From Candidatus Bathyarchaeota archaeon (lineage in GTDB: Archaea > Thermoproteota > Bathyarchaeia > Bathyarchaeales > Bathycorpusculaceae), in the NCBI GenBank assembly GCA_026014705.1, contig JAOZHU010000016.1:1-47664 (forward strand): a DNA stretch of 47,664 nucleotides, in the 5' to 3' direction. Below, piece by piece: positions 38,862 through 46,598 of the stretch. Within the stretch, counting starts at the first letter, position 1. Each line of letters begins with the position of its first letter. The translations under genes and the position numbers were made by a program. The notes below the pieces were generated by a model, which was given only the letters and a program-made list of their open reading frames with translations, had not been told where the DNA came from and did not search any database.

Positions 38862-40454
38862 TTAGAATCTACCTCCTGTCCGTATTCGCTTCCGCGTGGA
38901 AGGCGCAACACTGCTGGAAGCCTCAACAATCACGGTTCTCAGCTTCTGCATAACCCGTTGCGCGGCAGCCTCAACAGTTGCACGATCAGCATTTCCCTCA
39001 ATGGTTATGAGAGGCGCATACAAGTTAACCACGCCTGAGCCACTGCCTCCCTGCAAGTTGCCGAATTCACGCAGCGGCACAACAGCTTCAGGGCCAGCCT
39101 CACCGATTAAAGCCAATGTTGGTCCCGTTACGATTCCGCCTTCAGCGAAACCCAAAGCTTTGCCGATTCCACCAAAGAAGCCGCCTACCGCATTGCCTAT
39201 GCTGCTTATGCCGTTCCAAATGGTGCCTAAGAAATCAGCAATAGGCTTCAAAACGTTAACGTAAACCCAGTTCAAAGCGTCAAAAACTGGCTTAATGAGG
39301 TTGTTATAAGCCCAGGACAGCCCGTTTGCAAAAGCATTCCAAGCACCCAGCAAAGCGCCGCCTATAAAGTTGCCAAGCGGAACCAGCACGTTATCCCACA
39401 ACCACTTCAAGCCATCATAAACAGTGTTCACAGCAGTAGAGAGTGCGTTCCAGACCCAGACGAGCCCCTGCAGAACACTCATGAAGTAACCAGCAAGGAA
39501 ACTGCCTATCGGAACGAAGATGTTGTCCCAAATCCACTTTAACCCGTTGTAAACCGCGTCAACAGCGCTACTGAGCACGTGCCATGCTGCAGTTAACCCT
39601 TCCCAGACTCCGATGAACGTGCCCACAATAAAGTTGCCGAGGGGAACGAGCACGTTTTCCCAGAGCCATGTTAACGCGGCGGTTACCGCGTCAAGAATGG
39701 GCTTAAAGAAGTCTCCCAACGCTTTGCCAATAGCGTTTACGGCTTCGCGGAATTCTGGGCACGCGTTGTATGCGGCGATTAAGGCGCCGATGATTAAGCC
39801 TATGGCGGCAACAACAGCCACAATCGGGTTTGCCGCAAGAAAATCAAGCGCTGAGCCTAAAGCTGTTTGCGCTGCTGTGACGCCGCTTGTTACGGCTGCC
39901 CACGAAGCCTTAATCGTGCTCAAGCTGCCGATGGCAGTGATTATTGTTGGGATGACTGTTAGGGCTGAGGAAATCATTACCTCGTTCATGTTGCCCTGAA
40001 CCATCTGTGCGCGGTCAACCGCTACCTGATACCGCTCCTGCGCCAAACGCAAATCATCAGCCGCAGCCTTCGCCTGTTGACTATCTGCACCGTACTTTTC
40101 TATTGCAGCGTTCAGTTTACGTTGGGCGTCTTCCACGCTGTTTGCGCTCTGCTTCACCTGCAAATTAGCCCGGTCAACGCTCACCTGCATGTCAGCCACG
40201 CGGTCATACGCATTGTACAGGCTGAATGCGCTTGTGGCTAACCCGCTGAACCCCATTACGAGGTTTTTGGCGCTTGCATTAGTCTGCTTCTGCGTTTCGG
40301 AAACACGTTTGCCTGACTCCTCAACTTTGCCTAAGCTAGCTGTGATGTTGCTGCCAGCGTCAGCTATGATTTTGCTTGCCTCGTCATTCGCTTTCAGCGT
40401 GATGTTGATTTCACTGCTCACTTTATCCGTCTCCTGCTTAAGCCAGAGCGCCAC
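38862..40454 (-). CDS. Tail tape measure protein
   Basis: 530 residues, GTG start inside the end of the frameshifted chaperone frame. An N-terminal coiled coil covers about 80-150. A hydrophobic patch (about 205-230, IVAVVAAIGLIIGALIAAYN) may form membrane-insertion helices during ejection. Residues 261-410 are three and a half repeats of about 44 residues starting LKW(I/L)WDN. The C-terminal GPTLALIGEAGPEAVVPLRE is the conserved tape-measure end motif. Tail length scales with this protein; 530 residues suggests a short to medium non-contractile tail. Confidence 0.88.
   Translation of the reverse strand: MALWLKQETDKVSSEINITLKANDEASKIIADAGSNITASLGKVEESGKRVSETQKQTNASAKNLVMGFSGLATSAFSLYNAYDRVADMQVSVDRANLQVKQSANSVEDAQRKLNAAIEKYGADSQQAKAAADDLRLAQERYQVAVDRAQMVQGNMNEVMISSALTVIPTIITAIGSLSTIKASWAAVTSGVTAAQTALGSALDFLAANPIVAVVAAIGLIIGALIAAYNACPEFREAVNAIGKALGDFFKPILDAVTAALTWLWENVLVPLGNFIVGTFIGVWEGLTAAWHVLSSAVDAVYNGLKWIWDNIFVPIGSFLAGYFMSVLQGLVWVWNALSTAVNTVYDGLKWLWDNVLVPLGNFIGGALLGAWNAFANGLSWAYNNLIKPVFDALNWVYVNVLKPIADFLGTIWNGISSIGNAVGGFFGGIGKALGFAEGGIVTGPTLALIGEAGPEAVVPLREFGNLQGGSGSGVVNLYAPLITIEGNADRATVEAAAQRVMQKLRTVIVEASSSVAPSTRKRIRTGGRF
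39227..39674 (-). repeat. 44-residue (132-base) internal repeats in the tape measure gene
   Basis: Copies start at residues 261 (LTWLWENVLVPLGNF), 305 (LKWIWDNIFVPIGSF), 349 (LKWLWDNVLVPLGNF) and a diverged one at 393 (LNWVYVNVLKPIADF). Each unit ends around (V)YNG/YDG. They show duplication-driven growth of the tail ruler. Confidence 0.7.
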
Positions 40455-40602
40455 TCAAGCCAGCTTGCCAAATAGCAAAGCTGGAAAGGCGTTAGCTCTC
40501 CAATTTCGCTTAGAGTGTAGCCGTACTCATGTGCAATTAGGCCTGGGAGTTGGGCTTCGGTGTTGGCGTTGATCCAGTCGGGTGTTGGCGCTGCAAAAAA
40601 CT
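40418..40602 (-). CDS. -1 frame extension of the tail assembly chaperone (T part)
   Basis: After a shift at TTTTTTG the -1 frame reads FFAAPTPDWINANTEAQLPG, then LIAHEYGYTLSEIGELTPFQ and LCYLASWLEWRSG, ending at TGA 40418-40420 and overlapping the tape-measure start by 37 bases. This is the T-type extension found behind the G protein in siphoviruses. It has no own start codon signal. Confidence 0.75.
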
Positions 40603-40941
40603 CGCGAAGACCTTGCTCATCCGCTCCAGCAACAACGCTTTCGTATCAAACGGCAGTGCCTCAAAGTCCTCGTAAGACAGCTTTGCATCTGCTTTGCGGA
40701 GCATTGCCCAGACTACTATGTTGGCTTTCTCCTCGTCATCCGCAACTTGCTTAAGATTGAGCTCTTTGACTTCTTTCGCTGAAAGCAGCCCATAGCGTAT
40801 TATGCCGAGCGTTTCGTCTTCGATGGTGTAAATCTGCCGCGTGTTCGCTGCCAAAGCTCGTACATCAAAGACCTTAGCCTTCTCCTGCTTCGCTTCGTCA
40901 TGCGCCCGCAGCTTCTTTCTGTACTCGTCAACCCTGCTCAC
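40537..40941 (-). CDS. Tail assembly chaperone (G part)
   Basis: A 134-residue mostly helical protein between the tail tube and tape measure genes, the invariant place of tail chaperones. The segments KVFDVRALAANTRQIYTIED and DFEALPFDTKALLLERMSKV fit the family style. The zero-frame ends shortly after the slippery site with a low-complexity tail (TPTPKPNSQA). Both G and the frameshifted GT product are expected to bind the tape measure during tail assembly and be absent from the finished virion. Confidence 0.75.
   Translation of the reverse strand: MSRVDEYRKKLRAHDEAKQEKAKVFDVRALAANTRQIYTIEDETLGIIRYGLLSAKEVKELNLKQVADDEEKANIVVWAMLRKADAKLSYEDFEALPFDTKALLLERMSKVFASFLQRQHPTGSTPTPKPNSQA
40594..40600 (-). 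promoter_or_regulatory. Programmed -1 ribosomal frameshift site
   Basis: The minus strand reads T-TTT-TTG exactly in the X-XXY-YYZ phase of the chaperone frame (codons AGT TTT TTG). A -1 slip here opens the T extension that ends at 40418. Confidence 0.7.
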
Positions 40942-40956
40942 TCTTGTTCACCCGTG

Positions 40957-41349
40957 TTATGTTTGTGTTCCAAAAGCCACGTCTGAGCCTTCGCCGCTTA
41001 CGTTTTCGCCTGCTACTCCGTCTTGCGCTGCCTCGAAACCCCACTTGTTGAGGATGACGCCTGTGTACGTGTGTTTCTCTTTGCCTGTGCCTGTGCCGTT
41101 TGGTCTTACTTCGACTGTGACTGCGGTGCCGTTGAGAACTTGTTCAGCGTATGTCTTGTCGATGTACATTTTGCCGAATTCGATTTGGAAAGTTTTGTTT
41201 CCGCTCTTGAGCACTGCGGGCTTGTCGCTGCCCAACTTGTACTTCTTTATTAGCGAAGCGTCTATGGTTTCTTTCACGTTTTCCGCGTAGCCGACTTCAA
41301 CTGCGCCGATAAGCAAGACGGCTTCACGGCCTAATGGTGGCGTACTCAT
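40957..41349 (-). CDS. Major tail tube protein
   Basis: 130 residues, beta-rich: LGREAVLLIGAVEVGYAENV, FQIEFGKMYIDKTYAEQVLN, TVEVRPNGTGTGKEKHTYTG and a final strand region. The length and the central helix between strands fit the gpV/Hcp-like tube fold. It lies between tail-completion proteins and the tail chaperone, the conserved place for the tube gene. Confidence 0.7.
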   Translation of the reverse strand: MSTPPLGREAVLLIGAVEVGYAENVKETIDASLIKKYKLGSDKPAVLKSGNKTFQIEFGKMYIDKTYAEQVLNGTAVTVEVRPNGTGTGKEKHTYTGVILNKWGFEAAQDGVAGENVSGEGSDVAFGTQT

Positions 41350-41387
41350 TTTCCATTTTCACCTAAATCCTGTCACCTTGCTTGTGA

Positions 41388-41831
41388 CTATGAAGGCTGA
41401 TACAGCAACAGAGCCTCAAAACGAACGACTCCGCCGTAGAGCAGCTTGTCTTGATACTTGATTTCGCCAGGAGCAAAACCCGTTGGAATACAATCTTTGG
41501 CTTTGCCGCCTAAGCTCCGGTCAGCGAGAACAGCATCCACGACATCAGCCATAACGCTAATGATGTCGGTGAACCAGTCTTTGGGCTCATACTCCAGAAT
41601 GGTTAGGATAACGCTGAAGTTTACCCTCGCTTGCAGCCGAGAACCTAAGGTCGCTTGCGAAATTGGTGAAGGCTCAGCGTTTATGTTGGCTTTCGGCAAT
41701 TTGCCTACTGTGAATTGCTCGCCCAAAACCACTGTTTTTATGGCGCTTTTCGTCTCGATTTGAGCTTTAACCGCATCGAACACTGCCTTGTACGTAGTAT
41801 AGAACCCCATCAGCCAATCAGCTCCTGCCAT
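41388..41831 (-). CDS. Tail terminator-like protein (147 aa)
   Basis: The alpha-beta pattern (YKAVFDAVKAQIETKSAIKT, RVNFSVILTILEYEPKDWFT, then FEALLLYQPS) fits minor tail or tail-terminator proteins that cap the tube. The start overlaps the gp10-like gene by 22 bases, and the tail tube gene follows after 38 bases. Confidence 0.6.
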   Translation of the reverse strand: MAGADWLMGFYTTYKAVFDAVKAQIETKSAIKTVVLGEQFTVGKLPKANINAEPSPISQATLGSRLQARVNFSVILTILEYEPKDWFTDIISVMADVVDAVLADRSLGGKAKDCIPTGFAPGEIKYQDKLLYGGVVRFEALLLYQPS

Positions 41832-42244
41832 AACTCGGCAAACGTTTCCTCCGCTTTGTTACGAGCGTACTCGGCTGCCTTTTGCATCCAAGGGTTAGGC
41901 TTCGTTCCTGGGTGATGCACTAAGCGAGTGAAAACCATTTTTCCGCTTGCGCTTTGAAAAGCCAGAACTGAAGCGTTCACTGGACGGATGATGTGAGGTC
42001 TTGTGCCGTTTACTACGTACGTAGTATAGGGTGCCAGAGCTTCAATTTGGGCTTCACCATCGCCTGTTTGCTTAACAATTGTGCTCGCCAGATAACCTGT
42101 TTTTCTGGGAGCGTTCCAGAACGCCTGAGCCCAAGCAATTTCAGCTAAGCGCTCAATTAGCTTCTGCTTAACGGGACCGCTAAGCTTCTCTGCAACCTCT
42201 TCAAATTCTAAACCACGGGTAGAAACCTCAATTGAGAAGCTCAT
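41810..42244 (-). CDS. HK97 gp10-like head-tail joining protein
   Basis: 144 residues. LIERLAEIAWAQAFWNAPRK followed by TGYLASTIVKQTGDGEAQIE and YTTYVVNGTRPHIIRP is the hallmark order of this family (APxxTGxLR then YxxYVExGTxPH). It completes the neck or tail top. Its ATG overlaps the stop of the 43-aa gene (ATGA). Confidence 0.8.
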   Translation of the reverse strand: MSFSIEVSTRGLEFEEVAEKLSGPVKQKLIERLAEIAWAQAFWNAPRKTGYLASTIVKQTGDGEAQIEALAPYTTYVVNGTRPHIIRPVNASVLAFQSASGKMVFTRLVHHPGTKPNPWMQKAAEYARNKAEETFAELWQELIG

Positions 42245-42372
42245 CTTGCAGCCTCCAACGCCTTTAATCGGTTTTCGATGGCAGTTCCCAAATCATCGAA
42301 AAAGATGACCTGCAATGATTCCGGGAGTTTGCTTATGCGCTTTGAAAAACGCAACGGCAACTGATACTTCAT
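42241..42372 (-). CDS. Small provirus protein between connector genes (43 aa)
   Basis: MKYQLPLRFSKRISKLPESL, then QVIFFDDLGTAIENRLKALE and AAR, ends in an ATGA overlap with the gp10-like gene and starts 3 bases after the connector stop. It is basic at the N-terminus and helical after that. It may be a minor head-tail joining factor. Confidence 0.6.
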   Translation of the reverse strand: MKYQLPLRFSKRISKLPESLQVIFFDDLGTAIENRLKALEAAR

Positions 42373-42375
42373 GGT

Positions 42376-42666
42376 TTATGCGCTCCCGACGTAAGGTTGT
42401 CTTTCGGCCTCAACATACACTCCAATAAGCCTGTTCGCTTCAACCCAAAATGCTTCAGCGCCAACTGGGTCGCGCCTACGCCTGAAATCCCAAGCAGCAA
42501 AAAACTTCGCAGCGTCAACAATAACTTGAGGAGTTGGAGAAGGCACAATCAAGCCTTCACGAGCAAGCAAACCATCAACCAGAGCGCTGGCGCTTGTTAC
42601 ACATGCAGTGAGCTCACTATCCCACGTAGCTTCGCTGATTTGCAGTACAAGCTTAACTTCGCTTAC
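42376..42666 (-). CDS. Head-tail connector (gp6-like) protein (96 aa)
   Basis: Starting at GTG 42666 (MSEVKLVLQISEATWDSELT), the protein is all-helical with the typical ACVTSASALVDGLLAR and VIVDAAKFFAAWDFRRRR of gp6-like adaptors, which form the ring below the portal. A longer frame to 42786 has no family-like sequence and is rejected. The gene is separated from the portal by about 940 bases holding opposite-strand genes. Confidence 0.7.
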   Translation of the reverse strand, partial: VSEVKLVLQISEATWDSELTACVTSASALVDGLLAREGLIVPSPTPQVIVDAAKFFAAWDFRRRRDPVGAEAFWVEANRLIGVYVEAERQPYVGSA

Positions 42667-42837
42667 AGCACAGTAGCCCAAAGCTCCAAACAACCACGCT
42701 AATTCTACGCGTAAGAGGAGCACGGTGTGTGTTGATAAGTAATCCCGCGAAAAAATCGACTCGAAAAGACAGGAACTCGCGGTCACTCATAGAGTGGCTA
42801 CATAAAGATTTTATTCGAATTTCATCAATAAACGCTC

Positions 42838-43071
42838 ATGAATCAACTTCAGAATTTCATAGATTATGTCTCAGAAGTTCATCGAAGGTTGCCCAAACCT
42901 GGCAAACTTCAGGAAGACCGTGAGTTCGATAAGAGATATGGAAAAAAACCACCTTGGCTAGCAAACCCCGACTGCAATTTTTTAATGAGTTTATGTTGGA
43001 TAGCTAGAACCCCAAAGCTGCAATTTGATCTCTGGGATACTGTGCGAAAGAACTTCATATCGCCAGAGTAA
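42838..43071 (+). CDS. N-terminal part of a split HhH-GPD glycosylase-like protein
   Basis: 77 codons before TAA. MNQLQNFIDYVSEVHRRLPK and PDCNFLMSLCWIARTPKLQF, then DLWDTVRKNFISPE, resemble the N-terminal helices of endonuclease III-like proteins. The next gene begins in the same frame two codons later (TAA AAG ATG). A TATA-like AAGATTTTATTC lies about 30 bases upstream of the ATG. The gene is opposite in direction to the virion operon. Confidence 0.5.
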   Translation: MNQLQNFIDYVSEVHRRLPKPGKLQEDREFDKRYGKKPPWLANPDCNFLMSLCWIARTPKLQFDLWDTVRKNFISPE

Positions 43072-43074
43072 AAG

Positions 43075-43572
43075 ATGGATATACGTAATATACTCTCGAG
43101 TACCGATTGCGAAAAACTAGGTTATTACAAAAGACTGGTACCATATAGCTGGCTGCCCAAATTAGCGCACTACCTTATCGGGCACAACATGTCTTTCAGG
43201 ACATTTCTTGATACTCTGAAGCCGTTGAATGGAATAGAAACAAGAGATAAATTCATCGAGATCTTGGAGATAGACAGCTCACGAGCGAAAAGAATAAGTG
43301 TTTTCATTAGGGATTTTCTTGGAAAAAACGTCTTTCCAATTGACAGTAACGTTGAGTACGTCTTAGGTTCCTTAGGTCTTCCTAATAATGAGGAACTACT
43401 TGTCAAACTATGCGAGAATGCAAACATTGATCCAAAATTGTTTGAAAAGCAACTATATAACCACGGTCAAGAGGTATGTGGATACGGAAAACAATGCGTT
43501 CTCAAAGGTTTGTGTCTTTCATCACATCTCGGCATTACAAATAGGTGCGCTGACCGAAAGCCAATGCGATAG
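43075..43572 (+). CDS. HhH-GPD (endonuclease III-like) DNA glycosylase-like protein, C-terminal part
   Basis: 165 residues. LEIDSSRAKRISVFIRDFLG fits the helix-hairpin-helix region, and VFPIDSNVEYVLGSLGLP matches the PVDTHV-type motif with catalytic Asp (D90). The end has Cys at 135, 141, 147 and 158 in the place of the EndoIII [4Fe-4S] cluster, but with spacing 5-5-10 rather than 6-2-5. No active-site Lys is evident, so it would be a simple glycosylase or an inactive DNA binder. Together with 42838-43071 it makes one 244-codon frame broken by a single TAA. Confidence 0.6.
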   Translation: MDIRNILSSTDCEKLGYYKRLVPYSWLPKLAHYLIGHNMSFRTFLDTLKPLNGIETRDKFIEILEIDSSRAKRISVFIRDFLGKNVFPIDSNVEYVLGSLGLPNNEELLVKLCENANIDPKLFEKQLYNHGQEVCGYGKQCVLKGLCLSSHLGITNRCADRKPMR

Positions 43573-43607
43573 CTAATATACACAAACTTTGACGTGCTAA
43601 TATAGTT

Positions 43608-44807
43608 TCATAGCTCAGCCTTCTGATCCCAAAGTTCCCAACCGAATTTTACAGCATTTTTTCGAAACTCTTCAGGACGAATAAGACTCAGTTGTGCAGC
43701 ATGAATCAAATCAGAAGGAACTAGTTCAGGTGTTTCGGGTGTTCCCCAGTTTAAACGCACCTTAGCTTCATTTGGATCAATGCGTGACTGCCATAAGACA
43801 ACGTTAAAGAGTTCTCTTTCAACATGCCTTTTAATGTACCGCTGAACAGGCCTAATCAGAATATCCTGCAAATCCAACGCAGCACGAGCAGATGCCTCAG
43901 TAAAGCCAGGAGTGCTAAACAACCTCGGGAGCGGGGTCTCACATCCAAGATAGAACTGGTTGACTATGTGGTCGATGTAGTAGACGAAGCCTTGAGCACG
44001 GGGGTCAAGCGTTACGGGTTTCACTTCGCAAGGCCTATTATAGAACAGCCAAGCGCCCTCTTCTGGTCTATTCTTAATTGCGGATTCAAACTGCTTAATG
44101 GTTGCTGGGTCAGCCTTCTCCAAGTAAGCCAGCACATCAGGCCCAGCGTACTTCTCGAAAATCTTGGGCATTAGCCGCTCGATTTTGGCTTTCATCCACG
44201 AGTAAGCCGGGCGCCTATCACACCCAATCCGCAAAGTGTGAATAAGCACTTGCAGCAGGCCAAGCCCAAAGCTACCTGCACTGGAACTGTTCAGCCTCCA
44301 ATGGATGACGCTTGAAGGACTCAAACTGCCTTGGAAGCTGGTGCCCTGATAAGTTGAGCGTAGCTTGTAGCCTTGCACTTTATGGGGGATTTTGTAGTTT
44401 GAGTAAGCTGAAAGCTCTATGCGTTCAACCGCGTCTACAGGCAAACGCAAGATATCGGTTAATTCGTCTGCCGTGATTTTGAGCCAGAAATCGTTGCCGC
44501 ATGCGATTAGGCATTTAGCCATGTCGTTGAGCAAGCTGTCAAGGTTGATTTTCTCGCAGAACTCGTCAACCACTGCTTTTGCTCTTTCTCGGCCTTGTTC
44601 GCAGGTTGTGTAAAAGCCCATACCCACGGTGCCAGCTGCAAGCAGGTCTACGCTGGATTTGCATGTGGGGTCCCGCTCGTACAGCTGCATGACGTCAGCC
44701 AGCGGGATGTCTGTGGTTTCGTAGAATACTGGAGCGTTTGGTGAGGCTCTGCCTGCGACTGGAGCATAGGAGAAGAATTCGCGTATTCGCTTGATTAAGC
44801 CGCTCAG
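43608..44807 (-). CDS. Portal protein, probable CTG start
   Basis: About 399 residues from CTG 44807. The first ATG is at 44690 (MQLYERDPTCKSS), but protein-like sequence (LSGLIKRIREFFSYAPVAG) continues upstream with no canonical start before the next stop. GGAGG lies 7 bases before a CTG that overlaps the stop of the wHTH gene as CTGA. Inside, SSVIHWRLNSSSAGSFGLGL, KNRPEEGAWLFYNRP and YYIDHIVNQFYLGCETPLPR fit portal clip, stem and wing regions. It forms the dodecameric DNA gate at the capsid vertex and binds terminase. Confidence 0.8.
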   Translation of the reverse strand: MSGLIKRIREFFSYAPVAGRASPNAPVFYETTDIPLADVMQLYERDPTCKSSVDLLAAGTVGMGFYTTCEQGRERAKAVVDEFCEKINLDSLLNDMAKCLIACGNDFWLKITADELTDILRLPVDAVERIELSAYSNYKIPHKVQGYKLRSTYQGTSFQGSLSPSSVIHWRLNSSSAGSFGLGLLQVLIHTLRIGCDRRPAYSWMKAKIERLMPKIFEKYAGPDVLAYLEKADPATIKQFESAIKNRPEEGAWLFYNRPCEVKPVTLDPRAQGFVYYIDHIVNQFYLGCETPLPRLFSTPGFTEASARAALDLQDILIRPVQRYIKRHVERELFNVVLWQSRIDPNEAKVRLNWGTPETPELVPSDLIHAAQLSLIRPEEFRKNAVKFGWELWDQKAEL

Positions 44808-45046
44808 GACAAAGCCTCCAGCAACTTCCTGCCAGATTCAGTTAACACGTAAGGCGCCCTGTGCTCTGCGCTGCTTTTGGCTATGCGGCCTTGGCGTGCG
44901 AGGTATTGGAATGTGCTTTCGAACGCGGAAGGCGACTCAAACTTGCGCATGAATTTGAGTTGCAGTTGTCTGCGGGATAGAGGGCTTCTGCTAAGCTCTC
45001 GCAGAATAAGCAGCATGCGCTCGTGGTACTTAGCCTGTAAACTCAC
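44804..45046 (-). CDS. Winged-helix protein between capsid and portal genes (80 aa)
   Basis: MSLQAKYHERMLLILRELSR and SPLSRRQLQLKFMRK, then SAFESTFQYLARQGRI and the wing APYVLTESGRKLL make a complete winged helix. Its stop overlaps the probable portal start. A DNA-binding protein inside the morphogenesis module may regulate late genes or have a packaging role. Confidence 0.65.
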   Translation of the reverse strand: MSLQAKYHERMLLILRELSRSPLSRRQLQLKFMRKFESPSAFESTFQYLARQGRIAKSSAEHRAPYVLTESGRKLLEALS

Positions 45047-45117
45047 CGTGCTATGCCTCGTTGAAGTTTAATCCTAAAAAACTGGGGGGAAAGAGTGTAT
45101 GACTGTGGTGTTGGCGT

Positions 45118-46074
45118 TTAGGTTAGTGTGGTTTTGATGTTGGTCATTTTGGCAACCGCGTTAGCCCTTAGGACGCCCAAGCCGAATCGTGTGGTGGCGC
45201 GTACGCCGTATTTGCCTGTTTTAACGTCTTCCCAATCCTGCACCGCGGCGTCCCTGCGCAGGAGCATTACGGCGGCTACGCTTCGGTCAATCGCGTACGC
45301 CGTGCCATTAGGAATCAACGGGCTTGAAACAATGTTCATGCCCAACGCGCTTGAAACAACGCCTGAGTCAAGATCCGTTTCGCCAGCCTGCAAGTACTGC
45401 GCGTTAGTGAACGTTGAATCGTTGAGCAGCTGCGCCATCTGCATGTCGTTAATGGCTAATACGTCAGCGAGCCATTTTTCGCTTTTCACCGCGTACCATA
45501 GCGAAAGCAGTTTGGTCCAGTTCATGACTGTGCCGCCGCCAGCCAGCACCGCGCCCGTAGCCAAATCCGCGTCAGCAATCCCAGCGTAAAGGGCGATTAT
45601 CTTCTCGGTTTCCTTCTGGCCTACGGCTTTGCCAATTTTCGTTACTGCGTTGTTTAGGACGTTCCAGGTGGCGTCTTCTAGGAATTCGCGTGTCCATTCT
45701 TCGGAAGCATCAGCCAACACGTCTGTGTTGATGTCTACCGTAGCCACTTTCTTGCCGCTTAAACGTGTCTTCGCGCCTTCAGCGTACTCATACGCCACAG
45801 CATCCACGTCGAGCGGGAAACGCTCCATGGCTTCGGTTGTCGGCATGACCTTGATTATGCTTCTGCCAATTAGCGCAGGCCAAGCTGCGGGAACAAGCGT
45901 GTCATGCATTCGTCCCAGAGCGTGTACGACGTCGCTGAAGAAGCCTTCTTTGATGCCCATTTGCACGTAGCGTTTGATGAACGGGTGCTCCACCTTCTGC
46001 TTAAGCTGCTCGTAGAGCTGGCGTTGTTCGCTGTTCGGCTGCTGCATTAACGCTTCAAAAAGCTTCGGCTTCAC
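45118..46074 (-). CDS. Major capsid protein (HK97 fold)
   Basis: 318 residues. The N-terminal helix region (about 1-60) may be a delta-like segment. The P-domain and E-loop region follows (KTRLSGKKVATVDINTDVLA), then the spine helix EEWTREFLEDATWNVLNNAV and the A-domain with GMNIVSSPLIPNGTAYAIDR and the ending TRFGLGVLRANAVAKMTNIK, the classic last strands of HK97-type capsids. It lies directly after the cement protein and protease-scaffold genes. Confidence 0.85.
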   Translation of the reverse strand: MKPKLFEALMQQPNSEQRQLYEQLKQKVEHPFIKRYVQMGIKEGFFSDVVHALGRMHDTLVPAAWPALIGRSIIKVMPTTEAMERFPLDVDAVAYEYAEGAKTRLSGKKVATVDINTDVLADASEEWTREFLEDATWNVLNNAVTKIGKAVGQKETEKIIALYAGIADADLATGAVLAGGGTVMNWTKLLSLWYAVKSEKWLADVLAINDMQMAQLLNDSTFTNAQYLQAGETDLDSGVVSSALGMNIVSSPLIPNGTAYAIDRSVAAVMLLRRDAAVQDWEDVKTGKYGVRATTRFGLGVLRANAVAKMTNIKTTLT

Positions 46075-46080
46075 GAGCTG

Positions 46081-46515
46081 TCACTTTCCTACGTTGATGA
46101 AGAGTAGGTCATCTGCTGCTGTGGTGGATTCTAAAGCGGTTCCTAGTTTGCGGTTGTAGTAGACGGTGTAGGTTGCTGAGCCGCCCTCGTCCACCGCCTG
46201 ATCTGTCAAAGCCAAGATGCGTTTGGATGCGTCTGCGCCGTAAACTGCCTTGCCACGCGTGATTGCTCCGCCTGCTTTCACTTTGACTCTGCCTTTGGTT
46301 AGCACTGGGCAGGGTTTGCCTGCGGCTGCGTCTTTTACGGCTATGCCTATGCAGTCTTGCGCTGACGCGGCTGGGGACACTTTGTCGTCGCTGCTTAGGT
46401 AGACTGGGTCGCCTTTAGTGACTGCCGCTTCAGCCTCGTATGATTCAATGACGGGTTCTGAGTCGTCGGTTTCGCCAACAGCCATCCATGTTTTGCCAGT
46501 TTTATCCGCCATCAA
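46081..46515 (-). CDS. Capsid cement/decoration protein (DUF2190-like)
   Basis: 144 residues. EPVIESYEAEAAVTKGDPVY and ASAQDCIGIAVKDAAAGKPC, then GRVKVKAGGAITRGKAVYGA, match the DUF2190 family of trimeric capsid-stabilising proteins. The start is the first or second Met of the ATGATGG pair (46515 or 46512), with GGAGAG upstream. It ends 6 bases before the major capsid gene. Confidence 0.8.
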   Translation of the reverse strand: MMADKTGKTWMAVGETDDSEPVIESYEAEAAVTKGDPVYLSSDDKVSPAASAQDCIGIAVKDAAAGKPCPVLTKGRVKVKAGGAITRGKAVYGADASKRILALTDQAVDEGGSATYTVYYNRKLGTALESTTAADDLLFINVGK

Positions 46516-46541
46516 AAATCACTCTCCAAAAAATTGATTTC

Positions 46542-46561
46542 AGCCAAGTTCGTCCTTGGCT
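46542..46561 (-). terminator. Hairpin with following T run between protease and cement genes
   Basis: AGCCAAG (46542-46548) pairs with CTTGGCT (46555-46561). On the minus strand the stem is followed by ATTTTTTGG. It could attenuate or process the transcript so that capsid genes are expressed at a different level from the protease. Confidence 0.5.
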
Positions 46562-46598
46562 TACTTTCCCCACAAAAAGTGAGCGTAAGAGGCATTGC

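Noticed and set aside
42376-42786. 136-codon form of the connector gene
   Set aside because: The extra 40 residues are unlike gp6-type proteins and overlap the promoter region of the opposite gene; GTG at 42666 fits the family start.
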